Positions 1 to 7,212 of a stretch of DNA of 32,655 nucleotides are shown here, in pieces. The DNA lies in contig JAJDNK010000267.1 of NCBI GenBank assembly GCA_022340715.1, forward strand, positions 1 to 32,655. Direction: 5' to 3'. The DNA is from a bacterium BMS3Abin03. Its GTDB lineage: Bacteria; Bacteroidota; Ignavibacteria; Ignavibacteriales; Ignavibacteriaceae. Each line of letters begins with the position of its first letter. Position 1 is the stretch's first letter. The notes beneath the pieces are model-generated. The model did not search any database and was not told where the DNA came from. It saw only the letters and a program-made list of their open reading frames with translations. Position numbers and translations under genes: made by a program.

Positions 1-1
1 T

Positions 2-442
2 AAAGTAATTAGTAAAGGCAACTCAATTTATCTTACAGATAATGAAGGCAACTTGTATTCTATTGATCTGCTTCTCGGAACGGATAACTGGAATAAGAAA
101 AGAGTTTACGCCTCGGAAAAAGTGTATTATGCAAATGATGAACTAATCCTCCACAATACAAAAAATGAAGTATTATTTATTGATTCTTATCGGGGCAAAG
201 TGCAAAAAGAAGTTAAACTTCCGAATGAGTTTATCAATTCATCTCCAACCTGTCTTATTGAAAATGGAAAAGAAATATTATTAGGATTTGATAATGGCTA
301 CATCTGTGAATTGGACGAGAAAAAAATTTTTAAAGAATTACTTTATTTAGAAAACTCACAAATTGTCTCAATTATAAAAGCTAACAGTAATTTTTTTGTG
401 ACAAATAATGCCGGGAAACTAATCGAATTCACTATAAATTAA
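2..442 (+). CDS. Beta-propeller (PQQ/WD-like) protein, C-terminal part
   Basis: The reading frame is open from the first codon of the window (position 2), so the gene begins upstream; the TTG at 53 is not a convincing start. About 146 residues are visible. They show a propeller-blade pattern: GNSIYLTDNEGNLYSIDL, then a later blade with LLGFDNGYICELDEK and a final one with FFVTNNAGKLIEF. This alternation of a hydrophobic strand, D/N-x-x-G turn and 'l-x-x-l/i-D' strand is typical of PQQ/BamB-like repeats. No catalytic residues are visible, so the role (scaffold, BamB-like, or sensor) is unknown. It ends 27 bases before the HAD phosphatase gene on the same strand and may share its transcript. 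Family identification is by pattern only. Confidence 0.6.
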   Translation, partial: KVISKGNSIYLTDNEGNLYSIDLLLGTDNWNKKRVYASEKVYYANDELILHNTKNEVLFIDSYRGKVQKEVKLPNEFINSSPTCLIENGKEILLGFDNGYICELDEKKIFKELLYLENSQIVSIIKANSNFFVTNNAGKLIEFTIN

Positions 443-469
443 ATCATACCCAAATTAACAAAGGAACAA

Positions 470-1108
470 ATGTTTAAAGGAATAATTTTCGATATCGATG
501 GAACTTTAACATCAACTAATCAGCTTATTTTTGATTCATTCAATCATATTGCTAAGAAATATTTGAATAAAACATTTTCTAATGAAGAAATCACCACAAT
601 GTTTGGTCCTACTGAAGAAGTAATTATTAAACTCTGGTGCGGTGATAATCATGAAGCAGCAGGAAAAGATTATTATGATTACTACAAATCTCACCATGAT
701 ATTGCAGAGCTTTATCCCGGTATGAAAGAAGTACTCGATATACTAAAAGACAAAAAAATTCTGCTTTCAATCTTTACAGGTAAAGGACGAAAGTCATCTA
801 TCATCACTTTAGAAGAGTTAGGAATCATAGATTACTTTGATATGATTGTTACAGGTGATGAAGTAACCAATCATAAACCTGCACCGGATGGAATAATTTC
901 CTTTCTAGCAAAATACAATCTTAAAAAAGATGAAGTTTTGATGATCGGAGATTCAGCCGGGGATGTTAAAGCCTCCAGAGATGCAGGAGTTAAAATTGCT
1001 TCAGCATTGTGGGATAGTTATGCAGCAGAAAAAGTGAAACAACTTGGCAGTGATTATTATTTTAATACTGTTGGTGAGTTGAAAGAATTTTTGATTCAAC
1101 ATATTTAG
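470..1108 (+). CDS. HAD-superfamily hydrolase, phosphoglycolate phosphatase-like
   Basis: This is a 212-residue cytoplasmic HAD phosphatase. All four HAD motifs are visible: the nucleophile motif FDIDGTL (Asp8, Asp10), motif II at FTGKG (Thr103), motif III Lys136 in NHKPAPDG, and motif IV in IGDSAGDVKASRDAG (Asp161, Asp165). A helical cap sits between motifs I and II (about residues 15-85), as in subfamily IA enzymes of the Gph/PpaX/beta-phosphoglucomutase type. The length is normal. Substrate cannot be read from sequence; phosphoglycolate or pyrophosphate are the usual candidates. The ATG is preceded by AAAGGAACAA, a reasonable ribosome-binding site. It follows the propeller gene closely and is followed by a gene-poor stretch. 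Confidence 0.88.
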   Translation: MFKGIIFDIDGTLTSTNQLIFDSFNHIAKKYLNKTFSNEEITTMFGPTEEVIIKLWCGDNHEAAGKDYYDYYKSHHDIAELYPGMKEVLDILKDKKILLSIFTGKGRKSSIITLEELGIIDYFDMIVTGDEVTNHKPAPDGIISFLAKYNLKKDEVLMIGDSAGDVKASRDAGVKIASALWDSYAAEKVKQLGSDYYFNTVGELKEFLIQHI

Positions 1109-1523
1109 TAATATAATCTCTCTTCACTCTGTTTCTATTTTGTTTTCTCTGTAGTAATAAAACTTAATAAATTCCTAACGGATGATTATACATGAGAATT
1201 TTACGAATCTAATCTTGAAAAACACGACCTTAGAAACGGTGTGGGAGAAGTAGTTGATTTTATAATTTATGAGAGTGAACTTATTAAAAGTAAAACCGAA
1301 ATTGCTAAAGAAGAAATGTTGTTAAATAACGAAGTTTTTTCTACTTAGAAATTTTACATTTTTTTACTCCACCAAATTGTTCTAATTACCTATCATCATA
1401 TAAAGTAATCTTTCACCTTCAATTCAATGTTGAATATACTTAGTTAAGAAATCAAGTGTAATTTTAGTTATTTTTAGAATTAAAATTGCTATGGAATTGT
1501 AATAAATTTGTTTAAAAAAGCAC
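1109..1523. other. Gene-poor intergenic stretch with a small broken ORF
   Basis: This 415-base stretch holds no intact gene. The only coding-like piece is at 1182-1348 on the plus strand (listed separately). The remainder is AT-rich. A short palindrome ATTCAA-TG-TTGAAT lies near 1420-1435, too small to interpret. No terminator with a clear U-tract, tRNA or mobile-element end was recognised. Confidence 0.6.
1182..1348 (+). pseudogene. Possible small broken ORF, unrecognised
   Basis: An ATG at 1182 opens MIIHEN and runs out at a TAG at 1251. A second frame, open from 1196 to the TAG at 1346, encodes about 50 charged residues including NGVGEVVDFIIYESELIK. The two frames would join into one 55-residue protein if the TTTT run at 1199-1202 held one more T. 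The family is not recognised. It could be the remnant of a longer gene, a small gene with a frameshift, or chance, since short open frames are common in AT-rich DNA. Confidence 0.25.
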
Positions 1524-3095
1524 TTGCGAAAAGACATAAAATATATTTCATCGCTTAAGATTGCAGTCTCGGGGCTACTGATTTTAGCGATACTTGAATT
1601 AATAGCAATTCTGATTCTTAACTCAGGTCATTTAATATTTACTCTTGATGATGCTTAAATTCATTTGCGTATGGCAGAAAATCTCTTACAGGGGCATTAT
1701 GGAATTAATTTAAGTGAGTCATCTTCTCCTTCTTCCAGTATTCTCTGGGTCTTCTTACTCGCTCCTTTTACTAAGCTTTCCTTTAGTAACTACGTGGTTC
1801 TAATCATTAACACACTCTGTGCGGTGGGTACGTTATTTTTATTCTGGAAAGTATTAACAACAGTTTTCAAATCAGAACCTGAAAACAAAAAAACAAAAAT
1901 TACAATTACTTGGTTACTTATTCTATTAATTTTTGCAACTAATATGATCTCCCTGATATTTATTGGGATGGAACATTCTTTACAGATTTTTTTAGTCACT
2001 TTAATTATATGCGGATTATTTCACGAAATAGGACAAAACAAAGCTGAATGGTGGTTAATAACTGAAATTGTAATTGCTCCCTTATTACGCTACGAAAACT
2101 TTGCGATATCACTGCTTGCAATTATTTTCCTTTTCTTCAGAGGATATACAAAAAAATCTTTTACCTCGGCAGGTCTAATCATATTGTTATTTGGAAGCTT
2201 TACTATTTTTCTCTTGAATCTAAACCTTAGCCCTTTACCCACTTCGGTTAAGTTTAAATTATCAGCAAGCTCTGTAAGTACCAGCGACGAACCAATTAAT
2301 ATATTTATCGAACGCATTACAGATAATCCAAAAGCTGTACTGTTGCTTATCGGAATGTTTTTTATCCTGTATTTTTCATTTTTCAAAAAGACAAATAAGG
2401 GAGAAAAACTGCTATCCTACGTAGTAAATTTTGGAATTCTGTTGCATCTCCTGATTGGCAAGTATGGTTCGTTTGAAAGATATGAAATCTACATCTACAC
2501 TGTTACAATTCTGGTAATCCTTTATTTATATAAAGATAACATCGTGAGAATTATATCTGATAATAGTATTTTAAAGATGGGTGCATTTCTAACCATATTT
2601 GTAATTCTTATATTTAATTCATACATCAAAGCAACATTTCTAACTCCAATTGGCTCGAATAATATCTATGAGCAGCAATATCAGATGCATCGCTTTGATG
2701 TTGATTACTACAAGAAACCAGTTGCTGTAAACGACCTTGGATTAGTTGCATTCCGGAATAATAGTTATGTACTCGATCTACTGGGACTTTCATCATCGGA
2801 GGCATTAAAATACAGAGCATCAGGAAACAATCCTGATTGGATGGATAAAATAACAAAAGATCATAATGTTAAATTCGCTATGATTTATGATAAGTTTGAA
2901 AATATCCCGGCTGGTTGGAAAAAGCTTGGAGAGTTGAAACTCGGTAAAATAAAAGTAACACCCTCTCATAGTTCCGTTTCGTTTTATGCCTTTGATGATT
3001 CTACTTATTATAAAACGTATGAACTGTTAAAGAAATTTACTACTACATTGCCGAAAGATTCAAAGTTCATATTTTCCAAACGGTTAGCTAAATAA
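1524..3095 (+). pseudogene. GT-C-type membrane glycosyltransferase, interrupted by an in-frame TAA
   Basis: The frame encodes a polytopic membrane protein of about 520 residues resembling AftB/ArnT-like GT-C glycosyltransferases, which use lipid-linked sugars at the outer face of the inner membrane. Upstream of the stop the frame gives a hydrophobic first segment (LLILAILELIAILIL) then TLDDA; the TAA at 1656-1658 follows, and the same frame resumes with IHLRMAENLLQGHYGIN. In this family the motif reads DDAY/F-I-x-x-R, with the aspartates essential, so the stop replaces the expected Tyr by one base change. Downstream are some ten membrane segments and a soluble end containing AVNDLGLVAF and VLDLLGL, typical of the family C-terminus. 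The start is uncertain: TTG at 1524 is the last near-usual start before the first segment. Reinitiation at TTG 1665 or ATG 1671 would lack the catalytic DD. The next gene follows by 18 bases. Confidence 0.7.
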
Positions 3096-3113
3096 TTTAT
3101 TCCCATAAGTAAG

Positions 3114-3980
3114 ATGAAACATTTTTCACTTAAAAAAATTCCTTTACATGGTTGGATCGGGATAATCCTGGTTGCGGTGTTTTGGTTCCTGAACTGGCAC
3201 CTTGAAGGTCTGCGAACAAACTTTCTTTTTTTCCCTTTATGGTTGGGATATATCCTAGCAATTGATGCAATCGTTTTTTACAAAAAGAATTCTTCTTTAA
3301 TATCTCGAAACAAAAAAAAGTTTATAACTCTTTTTCTTATTTCCGCTCCTGCCTGGTGGTTATTCGAATTAATAAATGCAAAAACACAAAACTGGTTTTA
3401 TGATGGGAGGCAATTTTTTACAAATACAGAGTATGCGATTCTTGCTACTATTAGTTTTTCGACAGTAATGCCTGCAGTTTTCGGCACGGCAGAATTAGTA
3501 AACACTTTTAAATGGATTAGGAAACTTCACAATCAGAAAAAATTATTTTCTTCCGGCATCCCTGTTATAAAATTTTTTATTACTGGGTTAATAATGTTGT
3601 TACTTATCATCCTTTTCCCATCATATTTTTACTACCTGGAATGGCTTGCAGTTTACTTTATCCTGGAACCGATAAATAATAAATTAAATAAAAGGACTCT
3701 GTTTGATTATTTATCAAAAGGCAATTGGCAAATTATTGCCGCGCTTTCATTGGGAACGCTGATCTGTGGATTTTTCTGGGAACTATGGAATTATTATTCC
3801 TATCCAAAGTGGATTTACCATGTACCAATGGTAAATTTCTTACACATTTTTGAAATGCCATTATTAGGATACTTAGGTTATATTACTTTCGGTTGGGAAT
3901 TATTTGCTCTTTATAATTTTATAAGCGGATTTTTTAATAAAACTAATAGGAATTATATTCTTCCTATCGATCATAAGTAA
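3114..3980 (+). CDS. Unrecognised multi-spanning membrane protein
   Basis: This 288-residue protein is very rich in Trp, Phe and Tyr and has about seven or eight hydrophobic segments (around 13-28, 37-56, 70-88, 105-130, 150-185, 205-225, 245-270). I do not recognise the family. Two regions resemble each other: E85-L-x-N88 followed by W94-x-Y96, and E223-L-x-N226 followed by W233-x-Y235; each is later followed by Met-Pro-x-x-x-Gly-like segments (119-124 and 248-252). This suggests an internal duplication. Conserved acidic and aromatic residues at membrane edges could form an active site or carrier path, but this is inference. It lies 18 bases after the interrupted glycosyltransferase and is probably in its operon. 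Confidence 0.7.
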   Translation: MKHFSLKKIPLHGWIGIILVAVFWFLNWHLEGLRTNFLFFPLWLGYILAIDAIVFYKKNSSLISRNKKKFITLFLISAPAWWLFELINAKTQNWFYDGRQFFTNTEYAILATISFSTVMPAVFGTAELVNTFKWIRKLHNQKKLFSSGIPVIKFFITGLIMLLLIILFPSYFYYLEWLAVYFILEPINNKLNKRTLFDYLSKGNWQIIAALSLGTLICGFFWELWNYYSYPKWIYHVPMVNFLHIFEMPLLGYLGYITFGWELFALYNFISGFFNKTNRNYILPIDHK

Positions 3981-4031
3981 ATTATAGCTCAAATTAATTC
4001 TTCTTCTTTCTCTTAATAAAAGTTTTTTCGA

Positions 4032-4060
4032 TTGATACTTAGTTTTATGAAGGTTATTAT
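4032..4060 (+). promoter_or_regulatory. Sigma-70-like promoter for the bTHX gene
   Basis: TTGATA at 4032-4037 and TATTAT at 4055-4060 are separated by 17 bases; each differs from the bacterial consensus hexamer at one position. Transcription would start near 4067 and give a leader of about 34 bases ahead of the ATG at 4101, with GAGGG as ribosome-binding site. The spacing and position fit, but the element is predicted by eye, and Bacteroidota promoters can deviate from this consensus. Confidence 0.45.
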
Positions 4061-4100
4061 TATTATCAACAAATTTCAATTATAGTTACGAGGGCTGATT

Positions 4101-4343
4101 ATGGGTAAAGGAGATAAAAAATCTCGGCGTGGAAAAATTTATCGTGGTTCATTCGGAAAAAGAAGATTACGGAAGAAAATAAAAAATATTGTAATTACTC
4201 CTGTTGCCGAAAAAGTTGAAAAAGAGGAAAAGAAAGAAACAACAGTTGAAGAAGTAAAACCTGAAAAGGAAAAAACAGAAAAAGCAGCTGTGGAAGAGAA
4301 ACCCAAAAAGAAAAAAAGCACTAAAAAGAGATCGAAAGAATAA
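4101..4343 (+). CDS. Small ribosomal subunit protein bTHX with extended Lys/Glu tail
   Basis: Residues 1-26 (MGKGDKKSRRGKIYRGSFGK and following RRLRKK) match the pattern of bTHX, the small basic peptide that fills a cavity in the head of the 30S subunit in Thermus (MGKGD-x-x-(S/T)RRGKI-x-x-G-(S/T)-(F/Y)GK). The Thermus protein is about 26 residues; this one has 80. Residues 27-80 form a low-complexity tail of alternating Glu- and Lys-rich blocks ending KKKKSTKKRSKE, probably disordered. Ribosomal identity rests on the N-terminal motif. The gene stands alone with its own predicted promoter and faces ruvB convergently. The antisense frame over it is an artefact of the Lys/Glu bias. Confidence 0.85.
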   Translation: MGKGDKKSRRGKIYRGSFGKRRLRKKIKNIVITPVAEKVEKEEKKETTVEEVKPEKEKTEKAAVEEKPKKKKSTKKRSKE

Positions 4344-4379
4344 TTAACAGAAGTTGGGCAAAATTGTCAGCTACTTCTA

Positions 4380-4413
4380 TTCCAGTTCCTTCTGGAAAGT
4401 ATGTAGACTTTTT
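4380..4413 (+). terminator. Weak terminator-like hairpin after the bTHX gene
   Basis: TTCCAG (4380-4385) and CTGGAA (4392-4397) form a six-pair stem with a six-base loop; ACTTTTT follows at 4407-4413. The gap between stem and T-run is longer than in a textbook intrinsic terminator, so termination here is only a possibility. It sits between two convergent genes. Confidence 0.25.
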
Positions 4414-4433
4414 AAATTCTAAAATTCTGTTAT

Positions 4434-5459
4434 TTAATCAAACAAACCATCATCTTTCGAATGGAACTTATTTCTATTAAATCTTTTGTACGCTAAAGAT
4501 GTAGCTTCTCTCCCTCTTGGTGTACGTTGTATAAATCCCTGTTGAATTAAAAACGGTTCATAAACTTCTTCAATCGTTCCCGGATCTTCATTTACCGCAA
4601 CAGATAAAGTATTCAATCCAACCGGACCGCCGCCATATTTTTCGATAATTGCAAGAATAATTTCTTTATCCATTTCATCCAAACCATATTCATCAACATC
4701 AAGTGCACTTAATGCCTTACGGGAGATTTCCACATCAATAGATTTTTTATTTTCATAATCAGCAAAGTCTCTTGTTCTTCGTAACAACCTGTTTGCAATT
4801 CTTGGTGTTCCACGTGCTCTCTTGGAAATTTCGTAGGAAGCATCTTCATCAATGTTAATCTTAAGAATTTTAGATGAACGATGAACAATGTTTTTCAGAT
4901 CTTCAGCTGAGTAATAATCTAATCTGAATCGAATTCCGAACCTGTCACGTAGCGGAGATGTCAACATTCCGGCACGAGTTGTTGCACCAACTAATGTATA
5001 TTTCGGTAAACTTATTTGAACCGAACGTGCACTTGGTCCGCTATCGATCATAATATCAAGCTTATAATCTTCCATTGCTGAATAAAGATATTCTTCAACA
5101 ACAGGGCTTAACCTGTGAATTTCATCAATGAATAGTACTGAACCTTCTTCAAGATTGGTCAGTAAGCCTGCAAGATCGCCTGGTTTTTCAAGCACCGGTC
5201 CGGATGTAACTTTAAGCTTCACACCAAGTTCATGTGCTATAATATGAGCAAGTGTTGTTTTACCAAGTCCGGGGGGTCCGGTAAGCAATGTGTGATCTAA
5301 CGCTTCTCCCCTTTTCTTTGTTGCAGAAATAAATACATTAAGATTATCTGTTATTTTTATCTGCCCGGTAAAATCACTAATTGTTATAGGGCGAAGTGAT
5401 TGTTCAAATTTATTATCCTCGCTAGATGGATTTGGACTTGTAATTTCTGATTTTCTCAT
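4434..5459 (-). CDS. ruvB: Holliday junction branch migration ATPase RuvB
   Basis: RuvB is the hexameric AAA+ motor that, with RuvA, drives branch migration at Holliday junctions. The 341-residue length is normal. Visible features are the SLRP-x-x-x-x-DF-x-GQ entry motif (21-33), Walker [10 protein letters not shown] (61-69), Walker [10 protein letters not shown] (109-117), sensor 1 GATTRAG (158-164), the arginine-finger region SPLRDRFG (168-175), and the C-terminal winged-helix domain with [10 protein letters not shown] and the IQRTPRGR end motif. The start ATG at 5459 matches the family. No ruvA or ruvC is nearby. It is convergent with the bTHX gene. Confidence 0.98.
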   Translation of the reverse strand: MRKSEITSPNPSSEDNKFEQSLRPITISDFTGQIKITDNLNVFISATKKRGEALDHTLLTGPPGLGKTTLAHIIAHELGVKLKVTSGPVLEKPGDLAGLLTNLEEGSVLFIDEIHRLSPVVEEYLYSAMEDYKLDIMIDSGPSARSVQISLPKYTLVGATTRAGMLTSPLRDRFGIRFRLDYYSAEDLKNIVHRSSKILKINIDEDASYEISKRARGTPRIANRLLRRTRDFADYENKKSIDVEISRKALSALDVDEYGLDEMDKEIILAIIEKYGGGPVGLNTLSVAVNEDPGTIEEVYEPFLIQQGFIQRTPRGREATSLAYKRFNRNKFHSKDDGLFD

Positions 5460-5511
5460 TTAGTGCAACTCTTCTGCCAACAAAGTTAGCTATTTATCTG
5501 TTTGTAAACTA

Positions 5512-6606
5512 TCAGGTTACTAATTGTTTATTTTTCATTTTAATAAAATTTAATCCCATAACCATAATCGTCATTAAAACAATCATTAAAACTGCCGAGC
5601 CAAAGGCTTGCCAGCCGGAAAGACTTCTACCAGACCACTGGAATAACCCGTTATTCCATGCACTCCCATATAAAATCACAAGATGAACAACATAAATGAG
5701 CAGCGTATTTCTTCCAACAATGACCAAAAGTTTCGGAATATTATTAGCTTTTAAAGATACAAATGAAACAACAGCATTCATTGTAAGTACAAAGCCTATT
5801 CTGAAAAATATAAGGTTTGTATTAGCAGAATTGAGTGGCAAATTAAAGCCTAGAATTCCAAACAAAATATTGCCAAGTACAGAAGCACCTATTAATACTA
5901 ATCCACTGATAGCAAGTGTAATACTGAATTTTGAAGTTTTAAAAACCATTGGATGTTTTGCTAAGTAAGAACCGAGAACTCCACCGGCAATTACATACGC
6001 CGCCCATGGAAAAAACGGAAAAAGGGATCCGGTTCCTGTGTAGAAATACCCGGCTAAAAATTGCGGGAGAAAATTATTCCAATCAATATTATAAAAGAAT
6101 GGTGCAATAGCGATTATAATTATAGCTGCAGTAGGGAAAATAACATAATCGCTTATATTCAATTTCTCACTAAGATACAGTAATAAAAGTAATGCAAATA
6201 AACTTAATCCTATTAATTGAAGTACATCTACAGCAAGAAATGTGTTCCATGAATAATCACTAACCTCAGAGAAATCAAAAACACTCCAAGTAGGATATCG
6301 TATAAGATAACCAAGAAATACCAAGAGTAAACCTCTTTTTATTCCTTTAATCGTCCGTGGATTTTGAAAAAACGGTTTGCCTACATAACGAAATAAATAT
6401 GTGAAAACAGTTCCGGCAGTGAACATAAAAATCGGAGCGGTCATTCCCCTCATAAAAATCCATACAGAATATATAGCATTATCCGAAACCCTGTATTGAT
6501 CAGCTAATAAAGCATCTATAGTGTGTCCCTGTACCATCTGGAGAACTGCAAAAGCGCGCATTAAATCAATGAAAATTATTCTATGTTTTTTTTCAGAATG
6601 CTGCAT
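5512..6606 (-). CDS. Polytopic acyltransferase-like membrane protein (HGSNAT/acyltransferase-3 type)
   Basis: The 364-residue protein starts with FIDLMRAFAVLQMVQGHTID, the R-x-x-x-(x)-x-x-x-x-x-x-H pattern of the first membrane helix in acyltransferase-3 and heparan-alpha-glucosaminide acetyltransferase-like (DUF1624/YeiB-like) proteins. About ten hydrophobic segments follow, including FMFTAGTVFTYLF, GLLLVFLGYLIRYP and a late NTLLIYVVHLVILY helix, also typical. Such proteins move acyl groups onto cell-surface sugars or lipids across the inner membrane; the substrate here is unknown. It lies 52 bases upstream of ruvB on the same strand and 132 bases downstream of the small heat-shock gene, separated from it by a terminator-like hairpin. 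Confidence 0.7.
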   Translation of the reverse strand: MQHSEKKHRIIFIDLMRAFAVLQMVQGHTIDALLADQYRVSDNAIYSVWIFMRGMTAPIFMFTAGTVFTYLFRYVGKPFFQNPRTIKGIKRGLLLVFLGYLIRYPTWSVFDFSEVSDYSWNTFLAVDVLQLIGLSLFALLLLLYLSEKLNISDYVIFPTAAIIIIAIAPFFYNIDWNNFLPQFLAGYFYTGTGSLFPFFPWAAYVIAGGVLGSYLAKHPMVFKTSKFSITLAISGLVLIGASVLGNILFGILGFNLPLNSANTNLIFFRIGFVLTMNAVVSFVSLKANNIPKLLVIVGRNTLLIYVVHLVILYGSAWNNGLFQWSGRSLSGWQAFGSAVLMIVLMTIMVMGLNFIKMKNKQLVT

Positions 6607-6694
6607 AAATGAGTAAAAATTAAAACGGTATTTTACTCAAATTAATAGAAAATTTGTAAATATACGACGGGTGAATAAAAATGGGATAAGTAAG

Positions 6695-6723
6695 AAATGA
6701 AAATCCCGGGGGAGATCGGGGTT
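6695..6723 (-). terminator. Terminator-like hairpin after the sHsp-dnaK-sHsp operon
   Basis: On the minus strand AACCCC (6723-6718) can pair with GGGATT (6707-6702) across a GC-rich loop, and a run rich in T (TTTTCATTT) follows. It lies just 16 bases after the stop of the downstream small heat-shock gene, where an intrinsic terminator is expected. One pair is G-T. Confidence 0.4.
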
Positions 6724-6738
6724 AATTTTAGTTGGAAA

Positions 6739-7143
6739 TTAAAGAATTTCAATCGTTCGTGGCTTAACCTTTTCATTTTTTGGTAAAATTACTTGCAATT
6801 GTCCAGCATCGAATCTTGCCTCAATCCTGCTTTGATCGACTACATTTGAAATTCTGAATGTACGATAATAATTGGCTATATCAATTTCATTCAAAATATA
6901 GTTTCTACTATCATTACTCTCATAGTCGATCTGTCCGAAAATTATCAGCTGGTTATTCGTAACTCTTACTCTAACATCATTTCTTGAAACACCGGGAAGA
7001 TTCGCAACTAAAACAAATTCATCTGTAGTTTCATAAATATTGACCTCCGGTGCTTTATAATTTTGTATTTCAAGCAATTCATCTATCGATTGACTTCCTT
7101 TATCTCTAACAGGAATAATTTCTCTGTTCTTTTCCATATTCAT
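6739..7143 (-). CDS. Small heat-shock protein, Hsp20/alpha-crystallin family (second copy)
   Basis: This 134-residue protein carries an alpha-crystallin domain (about residues 33-120). The core pattern is visible: VNIYETTDEFVLVANLPGVSRNDV at the start of the domain, NNQLIIFGQ in the middle, and FDAGQLQVILPK, the G-x-L-x-V/I-x-L-P-K signature. The C-terminal I-x-I anchor for oligomer assembly is RTIEIL. Such proteins are ATP-independent holdases. The N-terminal arm is short. ATG at 7143 is preceded by AGAGGGA. It is last in the hsp20-dnaK-hsp20 run, 69 bases after dnaK with a hairpin in between, and differs clearly from the first copy, so the two are not a recent duplication. Confidence 0.93.
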   Translation of the reverse strand: MNMEKNREIIPVRDKGSQSIDELLEIQNYKAPEVNIYETTDEFVLVANLPGVSRNDVRVRVTNNQLIIFGQIDYESNDSRNYILNEIDIANYYRTFRISNVVDQSRIEARFDAGQLQVILPKNEKVKPRTIEIL

Positions 7144-7179
7144 TCCCTCTGTAATTCTTTATCATCATTAAAAGAATCG

Positions 7180-7203
7180 CGCACCCGTTAAATAACAGGT
7201 GCG
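7180..7203 (-). terminator. Hairpin between dnaK and the downstream small heat-shock gene
   Basis: CGCACC-C-GTTA-AA-TAAC-A-GGTGCG is a near-perfect 24-base palindrome with one mismatched pair, 9 bases after the dnaK stop. On the minus strand it is followed by GCGATTCTTTT, only a modest T-run, and the next operon gene starts 37 bases later. It could be a partial terminator that lowers expression of the last gene, or an mRNA-stabilising processing element. Confidence 0.45.
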
Positions 7204-7212
7204 TGTTAATAA

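Noticed and set aside
4139..4321. Antisense frame over the bTHX gene made mostly of Phe, Ser and Thr
   Set aside because: Direct consequence of the Lys/Glu codon runs on the other strand.
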